Positions 5,412 to 6,926 of a stretch of 6,926 bases of DNA are shown one piece after another (the first letter of the stretch is position 1; every line of letters begins with the position of its first letter). Source of the stretch: Anaerolineae bacterium (lineage in GTDB: Bacteria; Chloroflexota; Anaerolineae; 4572-78; J111); contig JAGRBY010000385.1 in NCBI GenBank assembly GCA_020433835.1, forward strand, positions 1-6,926, in the 5' to 3' direction. The notes beneath the pieces were generated by a model that had not been told where the DNA came from, searched no databases, and was given only the letters and a program-made list of their open reading frames with translations. The position numbers and the translations under genes were made by a program.

Positions 5412-6836
5412 TTATTCTAAATACCCCAGATCACGTAACCGACTGACAACAGCCTCATCGGCGGAAAAAGGAACATGTTCGGTCAGGTTGTCATTTTGCT
5501 GAAAACGAACAAGAGACTTTTCCCAACCGTCCAAAACTTCTCTGAAAAATGTAATCTTTTCAAGTAATACTTTATCTTGAGAAAAAATGAGGTTATTTTC
5601 CTCAAAAGGGTCTTCTTGAAGATTATAAAATTCATCTTGCCCACGCTCAGACCAAATGAGCTTAAAGTTTGGAGTTCGAGCACATTTGAGGGCGGTTATC
5701 AATTGAGGGTTATCGAAATTTGGATCGTATTTTTGCAGGCGTTTAAGCGTTAGAGCCGGATAAGCATACTCGGCAAATGCAATGTTTTGGCGTTCTTGAT
5801 TTTCTGGTGTTGTTAAGACATCCAAGATACTCTTTTCCGGTTTATAGCCGGGAGTTTGTACAGCGGAACCGGCTACTTTTAATAACGTGGAGAAAAGATC
5901 TTGAATTTGGACTTGGGTATTAACTATTGAACCCGATTCTATTTGTGACGGAAATTTCATGAGTAAAGGAACGCGGATGAGAGTATCATACAAACAGAAG
6001 ATGTGAGTCATAAGGCCGTGATCGCCTAGATTTTCGCCATGATCGGATGTTATTACCACAAAAGTATCTTCAAGAAGTTTCAATCGATCTAAAGTCGAGA
6101 AAAACCGCTCAAGTTGGCTGTCAAGATACAATAACTCACCATCATATAAAGCACTCAACATCTCAAAATCTTCCGAGGTCATAGTTACCCGACCCGTAAG
6201 ATACTTGGCGTCATTCTGGTTTATATTGAACGAAGGTAGTTGACCAGGAACAAATTGCTGAGCGAATTCGCGGGGAGGGCTATAGGGAAGATGCGCTTCC
6301 ATAAAATTAACAAACAAAAAAAACGGGGCTGGACTCTTTTGATTGAAATGGGTGTTAAGCCACTGAAGCATGTGGCTGATAGTACTCTCAGCCATACGTT
6401 TTTGGGTTGTAAGGCCTAGCTTCCGCGCCAGTTTTTTCAAAGCAGAAGTATCATTATTTGGGCGAAAGTTCTTCCAATTAAGAAAAAATTCAAACCCCCT
6501 GTTAAGACCGGTCATGGAGTCTATCCAGGGATTATTAGAAAATCCGCCGGTTTTATAACCAATTTGTTGCAACAGTTCTGCCAAGGTCGGAATAGCGAGG
6601 CTTAAAGAAGGCTTTTCTTGCGAAGTGGCATGTTCACTGGGAAATAGCCCGGTAAACATAGATGAATGAGAAGGCAGAGTCCACGGAGCAGAGGCAACCG
6701 CTTGCTGAAACAAGGCCCCTTCGGAAGCAATGGTATCTATTGTTGGGGTTGTAGCGCGTTTGTAACCATAACAAGAAAGATGATCCGCTCTGACCGCATC
6801 TAAAACAATAAAAATAATATTAGGCCTTTTCTTCAT
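5412..6836 (-). CDS. Sulfatase/alkaline-phosphatase-superfamily hydrolase or transferase, Thr nucleophile
   Basis: This 474-residue protein has the sulfatase-fold signatures in order: PNIIFIVLDAVRADHL (5-20, metal Asp13), TPTIDTIASEGALF (30-43), APWTLPSHSSMFTGLFP (50-66), MEAHLPYSPP (179-188), VVITSDHGENLGDHG (260-274, metal Asp265/His266), His278 and MKFP (293-296). The C-terminal SRLRDLGYLE (465-474) is usual for this subgroup. True sulfatases have Cys or Ser at the CxPSR site for conversion to formylglycine. Here the residue is Thr53 (TLPSH), as in phosphatase and phosphotransferase members of the superfamily. It also lacks a signal peptide or membrane spans, so it should be cytosolic as written. 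It may act on phosphate or phosphonate esters, or on sulfated or phosphorylated glycan precursors. The ATG at 6836 has only a weak GAG upstream. It is tightly linked to the methyltransferase gene. Confidence 0.92.
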   Translation of the reverse strand: MKKRPNIIFIVLDAVRADHLSCYGYKRATTPTIDTIASEGALFQQAVASAPWTLPSHSSMFTGLFPSEHATSQEKPSLSLAIPTLAELLQQIGYKTGGFSNNPWIDSMTGLNRGFEFFLNWKNFRPNNDTSALKKLARKLGLTTQKRMAESTISHMLQWLNTHFNQKSPAPFFLFVNFMEAHLPYSPPREFAQQFVPGQLPSFNINQNDAKYLTGRVTMTSEDFEMLSALYDGELLYLDSQLERFFSTLDRLKLLEDTFVVITSDHGENLGDHGLMTHIFCLYDTLIRVPLLMKFPSQIESGSIVNTQVQIQDLFSTLLKVAGSAVQTPGYKPEKSILDVLTTPENQERQNIAFAEYAYPALTLKRLQKYDPNFDNPQLITALKCARTPNFKLIWSERGQDEFYNLQEDPFEENNLIFSQDKVLLEKITFFREVLDGWEKSLVRFQQNDNLTEHVPFSADEAVVSRLRDLGYLE

Positions 6837-6848
6837 AATCGCTCAGGT

Positions 6849-6926
6849 TTAGGTAGCTCTGCACGAAATCGTGGTAGCATTAGAACCCAGGTTTTTCTTA
6901 AACATGAGACCGGCGAAGGCTTCTAT
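6849..6926 (-). CDS. Possible C-terminal end of an upstream gene, cut by window edge
   Basis: One minus-strand frame is open from the right edge to a TAA at 6849-6851. It encodes 25 residues, IEAFAGLMFKKNLG followed by SNATTISCRAT. The stop lies 12 bp before the sulfatase start, matching the spacing of the other genes, which makes it a plausible last exon-free piece of the preceding operon gene. There is no recognisable motif, and 25 open codons can arise by chance. Confidence 0.35.
   Translation of the reverse strand: MEAFAGLMFKKNLGSNATTISCRAT

Noticed and set aside
6833..6880. 15-codon minus-strand frame ending in ATGA overlap with the sulfatase start, a possible leader peptide
   Set aside because: It is short, has no ribosome-binding site, and shows no attenuator-like structure after it.

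Overview
The window reads as the interior of a surface-glycan (exopolysaccharide or cell-envelope polysaccharide) biosynthesis cluster in a free-living bacterium. All supported genes lie on the minus strand, so transcription runs from high to low coordinates. A taxon cannot be fixed from 6.9 kb. A lipoprotein with a long Thr/Pro linker, weak or absent Shine-Dalgarno sites and dense minus-strand packing would fit Chloroflexota (Anaerolineae-like), but this is a guess from style and not a marker-based assignment.

Layout in transcription order: a possible C-terminal scrap of an upstream gene (6849-6926); a soluble sulfatase/alkaline-phosphatase-fold enzyme (5412-6836); a TylF/MycF-like SAM-dependent O-methyltransferase (4622-5401); a lipoprotein with a Thr/Pro linker and a carboxypeptidase-regulatory-like beta domain (3999-4625); a GT4-type glycosyltransferase (2760-3965); a GT2-type glycosyltransferase (1607-2752); a 148-bp gap; a UDP-galactopyranose-mutase-like flavoprotein (151-1458); and the first 43 codons of a membrane glycosyltransferase of GT39/ArnT type, cut by the left edge (1-130). 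Most junctions are 4-bp overlaps or gaps of 7-33 bp, so from 6836 down to 1607 the genes look like one operon. The flavoprotein and the GT39-like gene form a second tight pair that may be read through or may have its own promoter.

The only non-coding stretch of any size (1459-1606) is almost filled by a roughly 113-bp palindromic element (1475-1587). It has perfect 16-bp internal inverted repeats, imperfect outer ends and a flanking 8-bp direct repeat CTTAAATT. It looks like a non-autonomous mobile element (MITE) or a paired REP-like unit inserted between two genes, and it is the most interesting non-coding signal here.

As a working model (inference), the GT4 and GT2 enzymes and the GT39-like enzyme add sugars, the UGM-like flavoenzyme supplies a ring-contracted sugar nucleotide such as UDP-Galf, the TylF-like enzyme O-methylates a sugar, the sulfatase-fold protein adds or removes a phosphate- or sulfate-type group, and the lipoprotein is a cell-surface partner or a glycosylation target. 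By eye, G+C is clearly higher in the left third (sample lines near 62-65%) than in the right half (sample lines near 20-30%), which suggests a mosaic cluster.
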